Part shown: positions 38,106 to 46,916 of the stretch, piece after piece
Numbering within the stretch: the stretch's first letter is position 1
How the letters are laid out: each line of letters opens with the position of its first letter
Source: Marinifilaceae bacterium
GTDB lineage: Bacteria; Bacteroidota; Bacteroidia; Bacteroidales; Marinifilaceae
Direction: 5' to 3'
NCBI GenBank assembly: GCA_016744515.1
Contig: JADGEF010000003.1
Location: 18,968-82,179, forward strand
DNA: 63,212 nucleotides
The notes under the pieces: model-generated
The model's database searches: none
Seen by the model: the letters and a program-made list of their open reading frames with translations, nothing else
What the model was told of the DNA's origin: nothing
Translations under genes and position numbers: made by a program

Positions 38106-38795
38106 TCAAATTGGAGAATTAAAATCAAATCCCTCAATTTTTGATGCTCTTAGAATATGATGTTTGCCTGGAGGGCCGGCTAGTCTTTTTACTTCGAAAC
38201 CAGAAGCGCGTAGTGCTCGCTTTACAATTCCTTTGGAGCAATATGTAACTAATTTAGCATCGGAGTTTAAACAATTATATAGTTTTCTAAAAATAACTTC
38301 TGTCCATAGTTTAGGTTGAATATCAGGAGCAAAGGCATCGAAAAATATGAGATCATATTTATCCTTAAAATCTACTTTCTTTAAGTCACCACTTATTTTT
38401 TTTAGGCTAAAATGATTAGATATTTCACAAGATTTATTCCACTCAGATTCATGTAGTTGATTGAATAAATTACGTTTCTCAAAATCAATTAAATCGGGAT
38501 AATTAAGAACTTTCAACTGTTCTTCTTCGATTGGATAATGCTCCAAGCTATGATAAATAATAGATCGTTTATTATTTTCTGCTTCTACCAATGTTAGGTA
38601 AGCATTAAGACCTGTTCCAAAACCAATCTCTAAAATACTAATTGGGTTTTTATCTGAATATTTTAAACCAGCATTTATATAAACATGAATGGCTTCTTGT
38701 ATTGCTCCATGAGTTGAGTGATAATGTTCGTTTAGCTCAGGAATAAATATGGTATGAGAACCATCTTCTGTTAATTTAATCTCTCTTTTCAGCAT
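38106..38795 (-). CDS. mnmD: tRNA 5-methylaminomethyl-2-thiouridine methyltransferase MnmD
   Basis: 229 residues, matching the stand-alone methyltransferase half of MnmC (DUF752). It would use S-adenosylmethionine to finish mnm5s2U at wobble position 34 of some tRNAs. Visible features are the SAM-binding motif ILEIGFGTGLNAYLTL, DLIFFDAFAPDIQPKLWT and the C-terminal VKRLAGPPGKHHILRA. The oxidase domain (MnmC1) is absent, as is usual in Bacteroidota. The gene sits downstream of the MATE gene, 41 bases apart, and may share its transcript. Confidence 0.92.
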   Translation of the reverse strand: MLKREIKLTEDGSHTIFIPELNEHYHSTHGAIQEAIHVYINAGLKYSDKNPISILEIGFGTGLNAYLTLVEAENNKRSIIYHSLEHYPIEEEQLKVLNYPDLIDFEKRNLFNQLHESEWNKSCEISNHFSLKKISGDLKKVDFKDKYDLIFFDAFAPDIQPKLWTEVIFRKLYNCLNSDAKLVTYCSKGIVKRALRASGFEVKRLAGPPGKHHILRASKIEGFDFNSPI

Positions 38796-38836
38796 GATGA
38801 AATTTAATGTTTGATGGTTTTTCGTTCTAGTTTAAT

Positions 38837-40348
38837 TTATTCTTTATTAACTTTTTGATTTAATGGTGATATTACAGCTGCCTGTTGTCTTATTCGGCTT
38901 GGAAGAAGATTGATCCATTTTTTCTGGAAAGGTAACTCCTGATTATTCTCAGGGTGACGAACTAATAAAATCAAAAATCCAAAGAAAAGGAACAAGCCTT
39001 TTAGAATACTTGATAGGGTAAGTCCCCACCATACAGAAGTTACAGGTACAGAATCAGAATTAAGATATTCTGGGAAAAGGGGTAGGACATCAACGAGACT
39101 GTAAGCAAAAATATAAGCAAATGGGATACGCAAAACGTTTCCGACTATTCCAATTATAGTTGGTGGCATGGCTTTACCAATTCCATTAAATGCGCCAGTA
39201 GCAGTAATTTCTATACTCATAAAAATCTGAGAGAAACTTAGAATTATCAAATAAACAATTCCCATTTTTAGAACTTCGGGTTCGCTTTGTTTAATGAATA
39301 AACTAAATACCTCGGCGCCAAAAAAGTAAAACAAGACTGTGCTTAAAAGACCTATAGTTGAGGCAATTCCTAGCGTAATGAAAAAGCCTTTTTGAATTCG
39401 ATCCCAACGCTTGGCTCCATAGTTTTGGCCAGTAAAAGTTCCGAGTGCAGATGAAAAGCCTAAGGCGGTCATCCACGAAAGAGCTTCAATTTGTGATCCG
39501 ATTGATTGTACCGAAAAAGGGATGCTATTTCCTAAAGCAATATTATTCATAACTCGTGCGAGGAGCATTGAAAGTAAAGCAAAGCAGGCTGATTGAAGAG
39601 CAACTGGGCCACCAATTTTAATAATTGGGTTTAAGAATTTCTTCTGCAATTTACCTAAATACTTCTTCGTATTTAAAGGATTATTTTTCCCTTTTAAGAG
39701 AACTATAAACAAAGCAAAAACAAGAATTTGTGATACTACAGTGGCGATGCCTGCACCTTCAGCGCCCATTGCTGGAATGCTACCCCATCCAAAAATTAGG
39801 ATAGGATCGAGTATCATATTCAGAATTAAACCTACAGCGTTAATATAGAAAGGGACTTTTGAGTTACCCGTTCCATTATATATACCTGAGAGAGTAATGT
39901 TGGAAAAGGTAAAGGGCATACCAATGGCAACAATTCTTAGATAAACAAAGGCTGTTTCATTCACAAAATCACTTTCTATTTGAAAGAGACTGACAATTGG
40001 TCCAGTAAATAACCAGACTAGAAAACCAAAACCAATGGCAATAAGGAAGGATAATCCAAAAGCATTTCGAGTGAACTCTTTGGCCTCATTCATGTCTTTA
40101 CGCCCGATAGATTGTGAGATACAAACCTCAGCGCCAATTTTTGTAATAAACATGAGAGATGCTCCAAACCATACTATGTAAATAGCTATACCTACAGCGC
40201 TCACAGTTTCACTACCTACACGACCAAGCCAAGCCATATCAGTCATATTATACGCCATTTGTACAAATGAGGTAGCTATGATCGGAATTGCAAGTTTTAG
40301 TATTTGTGAAAAAATGTTTCCTGTTGTAAGATCTTTTATCTGCGACAC
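38837..40348 (-). CDS. MATE-family multidrug/cation exporter
   Basis: 503 residues with twelve hydrophobic segments in two homologous halves. Start ILKLAIPIIATSFVQMAYNMTDMAWLGRVG is typical of NorM/DinF-type MATE transporters, as are SQSIGRKD and the second-half SALGTFTGQNYGAKRWDRI. It would export drugs or organic cations using a Na+ or H+ gradient across the inner membrane. An nhaD Na+/H+ antiporter lies further along, but no direct link is seen. Substrate unknown. Confidence 0.94.
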   Translation of the reverse strand: MSQIKDLTTGNIFSQILKLAIPIIATSFVQMAYNMTDMAWLGRVGSETVSAVGIAIYIVWFGASLMFITKIGAEVCISQSIGRKDMNEAKEFTRNAFGLSFLIAIGFGFLVWLFTGPIVSLFQIESDFVNETAFVYLRIVAIGMPFTFSNITLSGIYNGTGNSKVPFYINAVGLILNMILDPILIFGWGSIPAMGAEGAGIATVVSQILVFALFIVLLKGKNNPLNTKKYLGKLQKKFLNPIIKIGGPVALQSACFALLSMLLARVMNNIALGNSIPFSVQSIGSQIEALSWMTALGFSSALGTFTGQNYGAKRWDRIQKGFFITLGIASTIGLLSTVLFYFFGAEVFSLFIKQSEPEVLKMGIVYLIILSFSQIFMSIEITATGAFNGIGKAMPPTIIGIVGNVLRIPFAYIFAYSLVDVLPLFPEYLNSDSVPVTSVWWGLTLSSILKGLFLFFGFLILLVRHPENNQELPFQKKWINLLPSRIRQQAAVISPLNQKVNKE

Positions 40349-40433
40349 TAAATTTTTTTTAATTGATTGACATGGAGAATGAAAGTGAATTTATTTCATA
40401 GAATTGAATAAGTACTTCCTTTTATTAGTCTTG

Positions 40434-40441
40434 CAAAATTA
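40434..40441 (-). promoter_or_regulatory. -7 box candidate for MATE-mnmD
   Basis: TAATTTTG on the minus strand fits TAnnTTTG and lies 86 bases before the MATE start codon. No clear -33 TTTG was found at the expected distance. Confidence 0.3.
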
Positions 40442-40498
40442 AGAAATAGAAGTAATAATATAGAAAATTGCTCGATTAATTCAGATCTTGTAGGCATT

Positions 40499-41569
40499 AT
40501 GAGTGAAGAGGTAATTAGGAAAATAATTCATATTGATATGGATGCTTTTTTTGCTTCGGTTGAACAAAAAGATCAGCCAGAGTTGAAGGGGAAAGCTGTA
40601 GCTGTTGGTGGAGGAGGAGATAGAGGCGTTGTTGCAGCAGCTAGTTACGAGGCCAGAAAGTTTGGTGTTCGATCTGCTATGCCATCAAAATCTGCTTTAA
40701 AGCGGTGTCCACACTTGATATTTGTTACGCCTCGTCATTCTAGGTACAAGGAGATTTCCAATCAGATAATGGCAATTTTTCATGAATATACCGACTTGGT
40801 TGAACCCTTATCAATTGATGAAGCTTTTTTAGATGTGACCCACAATAAGAAAGGCTTAGCTTCTGCTACTGCAATTGCTGAAGAGATAAAAAAGCAAGTA
40901 AAAGAAGAGACTGGATTGACGGCTTCTGCAGGTATTTCGGTAAATAAATTTTTAGCGAAAATTGCATCTGACTATCAGAAACCAGATGGTTTGTATGTGA
41001 TAAAACCAAAGATGGTAGTATCCTTTATCGAAAGATTGAGTATCGAGAAGTTTTTTGGAGTTGGAAAAGTGACGGCTGACAAAATGCATCAAATTGGAAT
41101 CTTCCATGGTAAAGATTTAAAGAAGCGATCCTTACTGGAATTGACTCGCTTATTTGGAAAAAATGGTGCTTACTACTATAATATTGCTCGGGGTATAGAT
41201 GATAGAGAAGTAAATCCAAATCGGATTAGGAAATCGGTGAGTACAGAGAATACTTTTTTAGATGACCTTAGAACTAAGGCAGAATTAAAAAAACGATTAG
41301 TAGAAGCTACACTTGATCTACATAAACGCCTGCAACGGACTAAATTTAAAGGGCGTACTATAAGTTTGAAAATTAAATATAGCAACTTTGAACAGATTAC
41401 TCGATCCCGAACCGTTTTGTATGAGATTGTTGACTACGACGAGATATTTGAATTGGCTAACAATTTACTTGCTCAACTTGAACTAATAGATAGTGTTCGT
41501 TTATTGGGTATAGGTATATCTAATGAAATAAAGCCTAATGAAGTTATTCAGCTAACTTTTGATTTCTAG
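40499..41569 (+). CDS. dinB: DNA polymerase IV (Y family)
   Basis: 356 residues. Error-prone translesion polymerase. Catalytic motifs are intact: IIHIDMDAFFASVEQ (Asp residues of motif I), AASYEARKFGVRSAMPSKSALKRCP, and SIDEAFLDVT (second metal site). Helix-hairpin-helix contacts (KFFGVGKVTADKMHQIGI) and a little-finger domain follow. The protein ends IQLTFDF, where the last residues resemble a sliding-clamp-binding motif (QLTFDF), as expected for DinB. An S24/XRE repressor gene with a self-cleavage signature lies 4 kb away; whether it controls dinB is unknown. Confidence 0.96.
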   Translation: MSEEVIRKIIHIDMDAFFASVEQKDQPELKGKAVAVGGGGDRGVVAAASYEARKFGVRSAMPSKSALKRCPHLIFVTPRHSRYKEISNQIMAIFHEYTDLVEPLSIDEAFLDVTHNKKGLASATAIAEEIKKQVKEETGLTASAGISVNKFLAKIASDYQKPDGLYVIKPKMVVSFIERLSIEKFFGVGKVTADKMHQIGIFHGKDLKKRSLLELTRLFGKNGAYYYNIARGIDDREVNPNRIRKSVSTENTFLDDLRTKAELKKRLVEATLDLHKRLQRTKFKGRTISLKIKYSNFEQITRSRTVLYEIVDYDEIFELANNLLAQLELIDSVRLLGIGISNEIKPNEVIQLTFDF

Positions 41570-41613
41570 CCAAGGAATTGTGTTGTTTATGCCTTCATTC
41601 AGAATGATTTTTC

Positions 41614-41621
41614 TATTTTTG
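41614..41621 (+). promoter_or_regulatory. -7 box candidate for split 5'-nucleotidase operon
   Basis: TATTTTTG matches TAnnTTTG and lies 42 bases before the ATG at 41663. A -33 TTTG is not exact (GTTTA near 41585). Confidence 0.35.
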
Positions 41622-41662
41622 TTCTTTATAAAAAGACCTACAAGTATTTTATTTTATATCCG

Positions 41663-42442
41663 ATGCAGAAACATATATTTAAAGCTTTATGGCTGAGTGG
41701 AATTTTATTCCTAATGGCTTGTACGACTTCTATTCATAAGCAAGCTGGAGTCTATGATTCAAATTTTAGCATTGATGCAAGTTTAGATCAACAAGCTTTT
41801 CGAGATACAGCTTTCACCAATATCATCAATCAGTACAAATTAGGACTTGATGCTCAAATGAATCAGATTGTTTCTGTTACAAGCGAAGCGATGATGAGTG
41901 GCAGACCAGAATCTTTATTGAGTAATTATATCGCAGATGCTATGCTTGCAATTGGGAATGAGTTTTGCAAAGAGAATAAGCTAGGATATGGAGTTGATCT
42001 ATCTATTATTAATAATGGTGGCTTAAGAACCAGTCTTCCTAAAGGAGAAATTACTACAGGGAAATTATACGAACTTCTTCCATTTGAGAATAAGCTCGTT
42101 ATTGTTGGTATGAAAGGTTCCGATCTTCAAAATGTATTGAAGTATATTGCAGTTAAAGATGGAGAAGGTGTTTCTGGAATTAGGATGGGAATAAAAGGAG
42201 ATGAGGCCGTTGATGTAAAGATTGGTGAGAAGGCTATAGATTTGAATAAGGTTTATCATCTTATTAGTGTTGATTATTTAATTAATGGAGGTGATGGAAT
42301 GAATTCCTTCGATAAGAGAGATAATTTTCGTCATATACACCTGAAACTACGCGAAGCTGTTATTGATCATGCTAAGGTCTTATATAAGTCAGGAGTAGGT
42401 ATTAAGGCAGAATTAGATGGGAGGATTTACTATGAGAAGTAG
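41663..42442 (+). CDS. 5'-nucleotidase C-terminal (substrate-binding) domain lipoprotein
   Basis: 259 residues with a lipoprotein signal (FLMAC, Cys 20). The body matches the C-terminal domain of UshA-like 5'-nucleotidases: ESLLSNYIADAMLA, DLSIINNGGLRTSLPKGEITTGKLYELLPFENKLV and YLINGGDGMNSFD. This domain binds the nucleotide base; the metal-dependent catalytic domain is encoded by the next gene, whose start overlaps the end of this one by 11 bases. Together they would form a two-subunit nucleotidase/phosphoesterase in the periplasm. Confidence 0.93.
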   Translation: MQKHIFKALWLSGILFLMACTTSIHKQAGVYDSNFSIDASLDQQAFRDTAFTNIINQYKLGLDAQMNQIVSVTSEAMMSGRPESLLSNYIADAMLAIGNEFCKENKLGYGVDLSIINNGGLRTSLPKGEITTGKLYELLPFENKLVIVGMKGSDLQNVLKYIAVKDGEGVSGIRMGIKGDEAVDVKIGEKAIDLNKVYHLISVDYLINGGDGMNSFDKRDNFRHIHLKLREAVIDHAKVLYKSGVGIKAELDGRIYYEK

Positions 42443-43367
42443 GAGAGATTTTTTTAAGAAACTTGGAATGGGAGGCTTGTTTTTAGGTTTGGGTGGCTAT
42501 GCCTTACCATTAAAAGCAGCAAAGAATAAACTGACTAAGATTACTTTATTACATACCAATGATATGCACTCTCATATTGATCCTTTCCCAGAATCGGATC
42601 CTAAACACCCGGGTTTAGGTGGTTTTGCTCGTATTAATGCTTTGGTGAAAAAAATTAGAGAGGAAGAAGAGAATACCTTGTTACTCGATTGTGGTGATAT
42701 TTATCAAGGCACACCTTATTTTAACTTTTTTAAAGGGGAAGCTGAGTTTAAATTGATGTCTCAGATTGGATATGATGCGAGTACAATTGGAAACCATGAA
42801 TTCGATAATGGACTCGTTGGTATCTCATCTCAAATGGGACATATGAATTTTCCTTTTATCAATTCGAATTATGATTTTACAGGTACTGTTCTTGATGGAA
42901 AAGTATTGCCTTACAAAACCTTTAATAAAGGAGGTATTAAGATTGGGGTTTTTGGTTTAGGTATAGAGTTAGAAGGACTCGTATCAACTAAGAATTACGA
43001 CGGAGTTGACTATATCGATCCAATTTTTATGGCAGAAAAGATGGTTTCAATCTTGAAAGAGAAAGAACAGTGTGATTTGATAATATGTTTGTCACATATT
43101 GGTTATTCAAGTAATACAGGTGGAATGTGTGATATGAAGTTAGCACAAAATACAAGCGGTATTGATGTCATTTTAGGAGGACATTCGCATACGCTATTGG
43201 AAACTGCAATGCGAGTTCGTAATTTAGATGAGAAGGAAGTTGTTATCAATCAGGTTGGATGGGCAGGTATTGCTTTAGGGCGAATTGATTTTTATATAGA
43301 TAAGGAAGAAGGCACTAAGCTTGCAAGTTCAACTTTACATTCGATTGATAAACGCTTGGAAGCCTAA
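42432..43367 (+). CDS. Metallophosphatase (5'-nucleotidase catalytic domain) with Tat signal
   Basis: 311 residues from the ATG at 42432; an upstream ATG at 42417 would add five residues ahead of the signal. I chose 42432 because it begins a twin-arginine signal MRSRRDFFKKLGMGG. Catalytic motifs of calcineurin-like nucleotidases are LLHTNDMHSHIDPFPES, LLDCGDIYQGTPYF, GNHEFDNG, LSHIGY and GGHSHT. The C-terminal domain normally fused to it is the separate upstream gene. Tat export suggests folding with metal in the cytoplasm. The stop codon lies within the 6-base flank repeat of a MITE-like element. Confidence 0.93.
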   Translation: MRSRRDFFKKLGMGGLFLGLGGYALPLKAAKNKLTKITLLHTNDMHSHIDPFPESDPKHPGLGGFARINALVKKIREEEENTLLLDCGDIYQGTPYFNFFKGEAEFKLMSQIGYDASTIGNHEFDNGLVGISSQMGHMNFPFINSNYDFTGTVLDGKVLPYKTFNKGGIKIGVFGLGIELEGLVSTKNYDGVDYIDPIFMAEKMVSILKEKEQCDLIICLSHIGYSSNTGGMCDMKLAQNTSGIDVILGGHSHTLLETAMRVRNLDEKEVVINQVGWAGIALGRIDFYIDKEEGTKLASSTLHSIDKRLEA

Positions 43368-43511
43368 TAACAATAGATCGTGAGATATGAGAATCAAGAT
43401 ATGAGACTGGTTTACAAACTACTTATAATCAAGATATTAATGAAAATGCAGCAGGTTTGGGATGATCTCATTATCAGGTGTTTGAAAAACCTTACCGAAC
43501 CATTGTAATAA
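43365..43511 (+). mobile_element. MITE-like element copy 2, 135 bp
   Basis: Element 43371-43505 begins CAATAGATCGTGAGATATGA and ends CTTACCGAACCATTG. Its terminal 10-mers are inverted repeats with two mismatches, and the flanks carry TAATAA on both sides (43365-43370 and 43506-43511). It equals copy 1 (30076-30210, opposite orientation) in length. The insertion lies directly after the stop codon of the metallophosphatase gene, and the left flank includes that stop codon. No coding capacity. Confidence 0.78.
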
Positions 43512-43543
43512 AGAACTAGATTATAAGATCGAATTAGATTTTA

Positions 43544-44452
43544 ATGAATATGAGTAAGCTATTAAAAAAACTGAATAAGGATAATTTGCCATATGTTGAA
43601 GGTGTTCTTTCAATTATAGTCAATGTCTTATTGTTTGGACTTAAATATTGGGCAGGAATAGTCACGGGATCTATTGCAATTATGGCAGATGCCTGGCATA
43701 CTTTGTCTGATAGTTTGAGTTCGATTATTGTATTGTTTGGTGCTAAATTTTCAAAAAAACCTGCTGATAAAGATCATCCATTCGGTCATGGTCGTGCTGA
43801 TTTAATTGCTGCTTTTGTTATCGGAATAATGCTTCTTTTAGTTGCCTTTGATTTTATTTTAGAATCATATGATGCGCTTAAAAATAGAGAAGGTTCTATG
43901 TTTGGACCTTTGGCTATTTACGTGATGATAACATCAGTTATCTTAAAAGAATTGCTAGCTCAATTTGCTTTTTGGGGTGCAAAAAAATCAGCATCTAAAG
44001 TTTTAAAAGCTGATGCTTGGCATCATAGAAGCGATGCAATTTCATCTTTGATTATTCTTATCGGTATCTTTTTGGGTAAATATTTTTGGTGGCTCGATGG
44101 TGCTCTAGGTCTAGTTGTTGCTTTATTAATTGGTTATGCTGCTTACGAAATTATTAGGGATTCAATTTACACCTTATTAGGTGAAAGTCCTTCAGAAGAT
44201 ATCATAGATAAGCTTAAGTCAACTTGTAAGCGTTGTTATCCTGAAGATTTACATCCACATCATTTTCATGTTCATTCATATGGTGATCACAATGAAATTA
44301 CTTTTCATATTTGCTTACCTTCCGAAATGACAATTCGAGAAGCTCATGAAATTGTAGATTATATCGAAAATCAAATCTCTGAAGAACATGCATATTCGGC
44401 AACCTTACATATTGATCCGAATGATGCGGAGTATATCAGTTTTAAAGATTAA
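43544..44452 (+). CDS. Cation diffusion facilitator (CDF) metal exporter
   Basis: 302 residues with about six membrane helices (first at about 20-40) and a cytoplasmic C-terminal domain (about 205-300). The metal site is visible as ADAWHTLSD in helix 2 and ADAWHHRSDA in helix 5, giving H-D and H-D pairs characteristic of Zn2+ transport; the C-terminal domain is rich in histidine (HPHHFHVHSYGDH). It would export Zn2+, Fe2+ or Mn2+ by proton antiport. The ATG at 43550 is an alternative start. It is convergent with the DMT gene, 4 bases apart. Confidence 0.94.
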   Translation: MNMSKLLKKLNKDNLPYVEGVLSIIVNVLLFGLKYWAGIVTGSIAIMADAWHTLSDSLSSIIVLFGAKFSKKPADKDHPFGHGRADLIAAFVIGIMLLLVAFDFILESYDALKNREGSMFGPLAIYVMITSVILKELLAQFAFWGAKKSASKVLKADAWHHRSDAISSLIILIGIFLGKYFWWLDGALGLVVALLIGYAAYEIIRDSIYTLLGESPSEDIIDKLKSTCKRCYPEDLHPHHFHVHSYGDHNEITFHICLPSEMTIREAHEIVDYIENQISEEHAYSATLHIDPNDAEYISFKD

Positions 44453-44456
44453 GAGT

Positions 44457-45389
44457 TTATATTTTTGCAAGCTTATTCTTTTTGGCAAAGAAAACAGCTA
44501 TAATAGCACCACCAATTACACAAATGGCTCCAATCATTGAAATGAAATCTAAGTTTTCTGTTTTAATCCAATCTACCTGAAAATTAGAAAGAACTGCCAT
44601 TGTAATAAGTGTGATAATTGGATTTAGTGTAACAATAATACTAACCTTATAGGCTTCTGTGTATTTAAAGGCAAATGCTAGAGAACCATATGCAACAAGT
44701 GTATTTACGCCTAAGAATATTACGATTAGCCATATTGGAAGGCTCAGATCAGTGAAAGCTGGAAAATCGGCACTTGGTATATAAAGTAATGCTGGTAGAC
44801 CATATAGAAACATATTTAGTGTTTGAGTTGGATGTTTCTGTACAAGTTTTTTCTGTAAAGCAGCATAAATAACCCAAGCTACGGCACCTATTTCAATCCA
44901 AATAAAACCTGTGTTAAAAGCATCGGGATCATCAATAAATCCTTTTAATTGATTCTGATAGAAAAGTATTAAACCAATTCCTGCAATTGCAAAACCACTT
45001 ATTTGTTTAAAATTCAGACTTTCTTTATAAACAATAAAGCCAACCAAAGCTAGTAGAATTGGTCCCGTCTGAATGATAATTTGAGCATTGCTAGGACTGG
45101 TGTAGTTTAATCCTTGCAAGAAACCAATATAATTTAACCCCAAAGCTAATGCAGCAATTATTAGAAGAACGGGAGGACGCCTAAATATTTGAAGCTGTTT
45201 TTGATCAGTAAATAAATAGTAGATAAAGAGAACACCTCCAGCAAACGTAAATCGAAACCAAACAATTGAATTGGGATCAAGATATTTAAGTGCAACTTTC
45301 AAGAAAATTGGCAAAAATCCCCAAAGAAAAGCCGTTAGGCATGCAAAAAGAACGCCTTTAAGATTAGTTGATATTCCTGAATTTCCCAT
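44457..45389 (-). CDS. EamA/DMT-superfamily permease
   Basis: 310 residues with ten hydrophobic helices in two EamA repeats (about 12-140 and 160-300). Typical segments are KGVLFACLTAFLWGFLPIFLKVAL at the start of repeat 1 and EIGAVAWVIYAALQKKLV at repeat 2, and it ends in a lysine-rich tail after FFAKKN. Members export amino acids, nucleobases or other metabolites; the substrate cannot be deduced. No operon partner: the upstream repressor gene is 100 bases away in the same orientation and could share transcription. Confidence 0.92.
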   Translation of the reverse strand: MGNSGISTNLKGVLFACLTAFLWGFLPIFLKVALKYLDPNSIVWFRFTFAGGVLFIYYLFTDQKQLQIFRRPPVLLIIAALALGLNYIGFLQGLNYTSPSNAQIIIQTGPILLALVGFIVYKESLNFKQISGFAIAGIGLILFYQNQLKGFIDDPDAFNTGFIWIEIGAVAWVIYAALQKKLVQKHPTQTLNMFLYGLPALLYIPSADFPAFTDLSLPIWLIVIFLGVNTLVAYGSLAFAFKYTEAYKVSIIVTLNPIITLITMAVLSNFQVDWIKTENLDFISMIGAICVIGGAIIAVFFAKKNKLAKI

Positions 45390-45489
45390 TTTGGTCGGAT
45401 CTGTTTATTTAGAATGAATTTAATCAGGGCGAATGTAATCTAAATTTTCAGAATAATAAGCTGTTCAAAATATGATTTTAGTCTTGTTT

Positions 45490-46191
45490 TTAGGCACTTG
45501 GTAATTCGAAACAAACATAGCCTAAAGCTTTCCAAACCTCTAGAACTTGATTTAAGCTAATTTCAAAACTAGCATACTCAGTGTTGTCTGAGTGAAGAAC
45601 GAATTGATTATTCTCAATATCTTTTTGAATTCGCTTATATACCACACCTTCATCAGAACTCACAAGCACATTGTATGATCCATTACGGATAAGTTCCCAA
45701 TCTTGTACATATTCACAGATAATGTAAGCACCTGAAGGGATAGGCAACATACTTTCTCCTTCAATTTGAAAAGCACGGTAGCTTTTATTTTCTGATAGTT
45801 CTGCGAATGGCATTTTAAAGTTTGGAAGTTCACTAATGAACTCTGTGTCGGAATAGCCATTCAAGTATCCTGCAGCTGCTTTAACTGGAACGAGGGTAAT
45901 CATTTCTTCATTTTGCTGATCAACAACAATTGGAAGGATTCGCAACTTATCACCTTTGGTGTCTTGTAATTTTTCTCTATCCTGAGTACTAATGTCTGTT
46001 AGGATTAATTCATCTAAACCTCGATTAAAGAAATTCGTGAATTTAAGAAGCGTTTCAAGTTTAGGAGTCGATCTTTTTTTCTCATAAGCTGATATAGATG
46101 AGGCTCCAATTCCAGTTTTGAATGACAGTTTAGATTGTGATAAACGCTTTCGAAGACGAAGATATTTTATATTCTGTGCTAGATATTGCAT
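45490..46191 (-). CDS. XRE-HTH/S24 peptidase-type repressor (LexA/CI-like)
   Basis: 233 residues from the ATG at 46191; the longer frame starts with TTG at 46266 and adds 25 unrelated residues. An N-terminal XRE helix-turn-helix (about 5-60; LRKRLSQSKLSFKTGIGASSISAYEKKRSTP) is followed by a linker and an S24 domain. An Ala-Gly cleavage-like site lies in KAAAGYLNGY; the serine is in GESMLPIPSG and the lysine in VVYKRI, so the Ser-Lys dyad appears intact. Such proteins can self-cleave on DNA damage. There are no phage genes nearby, so this looks like a chromosomal regulator; targets are unknown. Confidence 0.9.
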   Translation of the reverse strand: MQYLAQNIKYLRLRKRLSQSKLSFKTGIGASSISAYEKKRSTPKLETLLKFTNFFNRGLDELILTDISTQDREKLQDTKGDKLRILPIVVDQQNEEMITLVPVKAAAGYLNGYSDTEFISELPNFKMPFAELSENKSYRAFQIEGESMLPIPSGAYIICEYVQDWELIRNGSYNVLVSSDEGVVYKRIQKDIENNQFVLHSDNTEYASFEISLNQVLEVWKALGYVCFELPSA

Positions 46192-46308
46192 GTAGTTTGT
46201 TCTATTGCTTGTGATAAACTGAAAATTCGTGCAAAAGTAAAGAATACTTATTGATATTGGCCTCAAATGCTTGTGTTTTGCTGTTATAAAAGCAATTTAG
46301 ATTATATA

Positions 46309-46335
46309 GAAAAAGACTGCCCTAGGACAGTCTCT
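46309..46335 (-). terminator. Rho-independent terminator after paralogous membrane genes
   Basis: AGACTG (46314-46319) and CAGTCT (46328-46333) form the stem with extra CC/GG pairs inside; on the minus strand a T-run follows. Confidence 0.75.
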
Positions 46336-46360
46336 TTCTATAAATGTTTGCGTTTCGATA

Positions 46361-46867
46361 CTATTTCATATGTTTTAGATTTACGGCATAAAGAATAATG
46401 AACAGAATTGTGAAACCCCCTCCCATAGCAAGGGTCATCATACCTACTTCCATTCCAATGAAATAGACTGGTACGAGCATCCAGAATAGATTTACAACAG
46501 AGTATAAATAAAAACCATTCTTTTTAAGTTTGAACATTAAGAAAACACCGAATAAACTAAATAAAGCAAATACAACATTAGCTGCTGTCATTGGAACTAG
46601 ATTTTCAGCTGTTTTCTCAAGAGCAATCTGTCCATTAACGGCCATATCATAGAGAAAACCAGACTCCATACCTGCATCCTCCATTTGCTCTAATCCTTTT
46701 TCAATTTGTTCTAATTTTTCAGGATAAGATTTTTCAAAAGTAGCAAATTGGTAAAGAGGCTGCAGTAATCCAAACCCGCCACTACCGATTAGAGATAAAA
46801 TACATAGTACTGTAATAAAAGTTGGTCTTTTTTTAGTTTGTACAACTTGTGTAATATTGTCTTCCAT
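46361..46867 (-). CDS. Small four-helix membrane protein, paralogue A
   Basis: 168 residues. Four hydrophobic helices are visible (about 16-34, 84-104, 112-130, 138-160). The first is preceded by a short hydrophilic N-terminus and has the motif TVLCILSLIGSG, which recurs as TVLCVLTFIGSG in the next gene. A helical loop rich in Glu (YPEKLEQIEKGLEQMEDAG) lies between helices 1 and 2. The family is unknown to me; both genes end in a similar LFIxLYAVxLKHM tail. They form a two-gene minus-strand unit. Confidence 0.85.
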   Translation of the reverse strand: MEDNITQVVQTKKRPTFITVLCILSLIGSGGFGLLQPLYQFATFEKSYPEKLEQIEKGLEQMEDAGMESGFLYDMAVNGQIALEKTAENLVPMTAANVVFALFSLFGVFLMFKLKKNGFYLYSVVNLFWMLVPVYFIGMEVGMMTLAMGGGFTILFIILYAVNLKHMK

Positions 46868-46916
46868 TTGAGTTAATTTAATGTGTTAGTATAGGTTAAT
46901 ATTTGATTATTCGATA

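Noticed and set aside
45490-46191. Prophage or integrated element around the S24/XRE repressor
   Set aside because: Flanking genes are a DMT permease and small membrane proteins; no integrase, terminase, capsid or attachment repeat is present.
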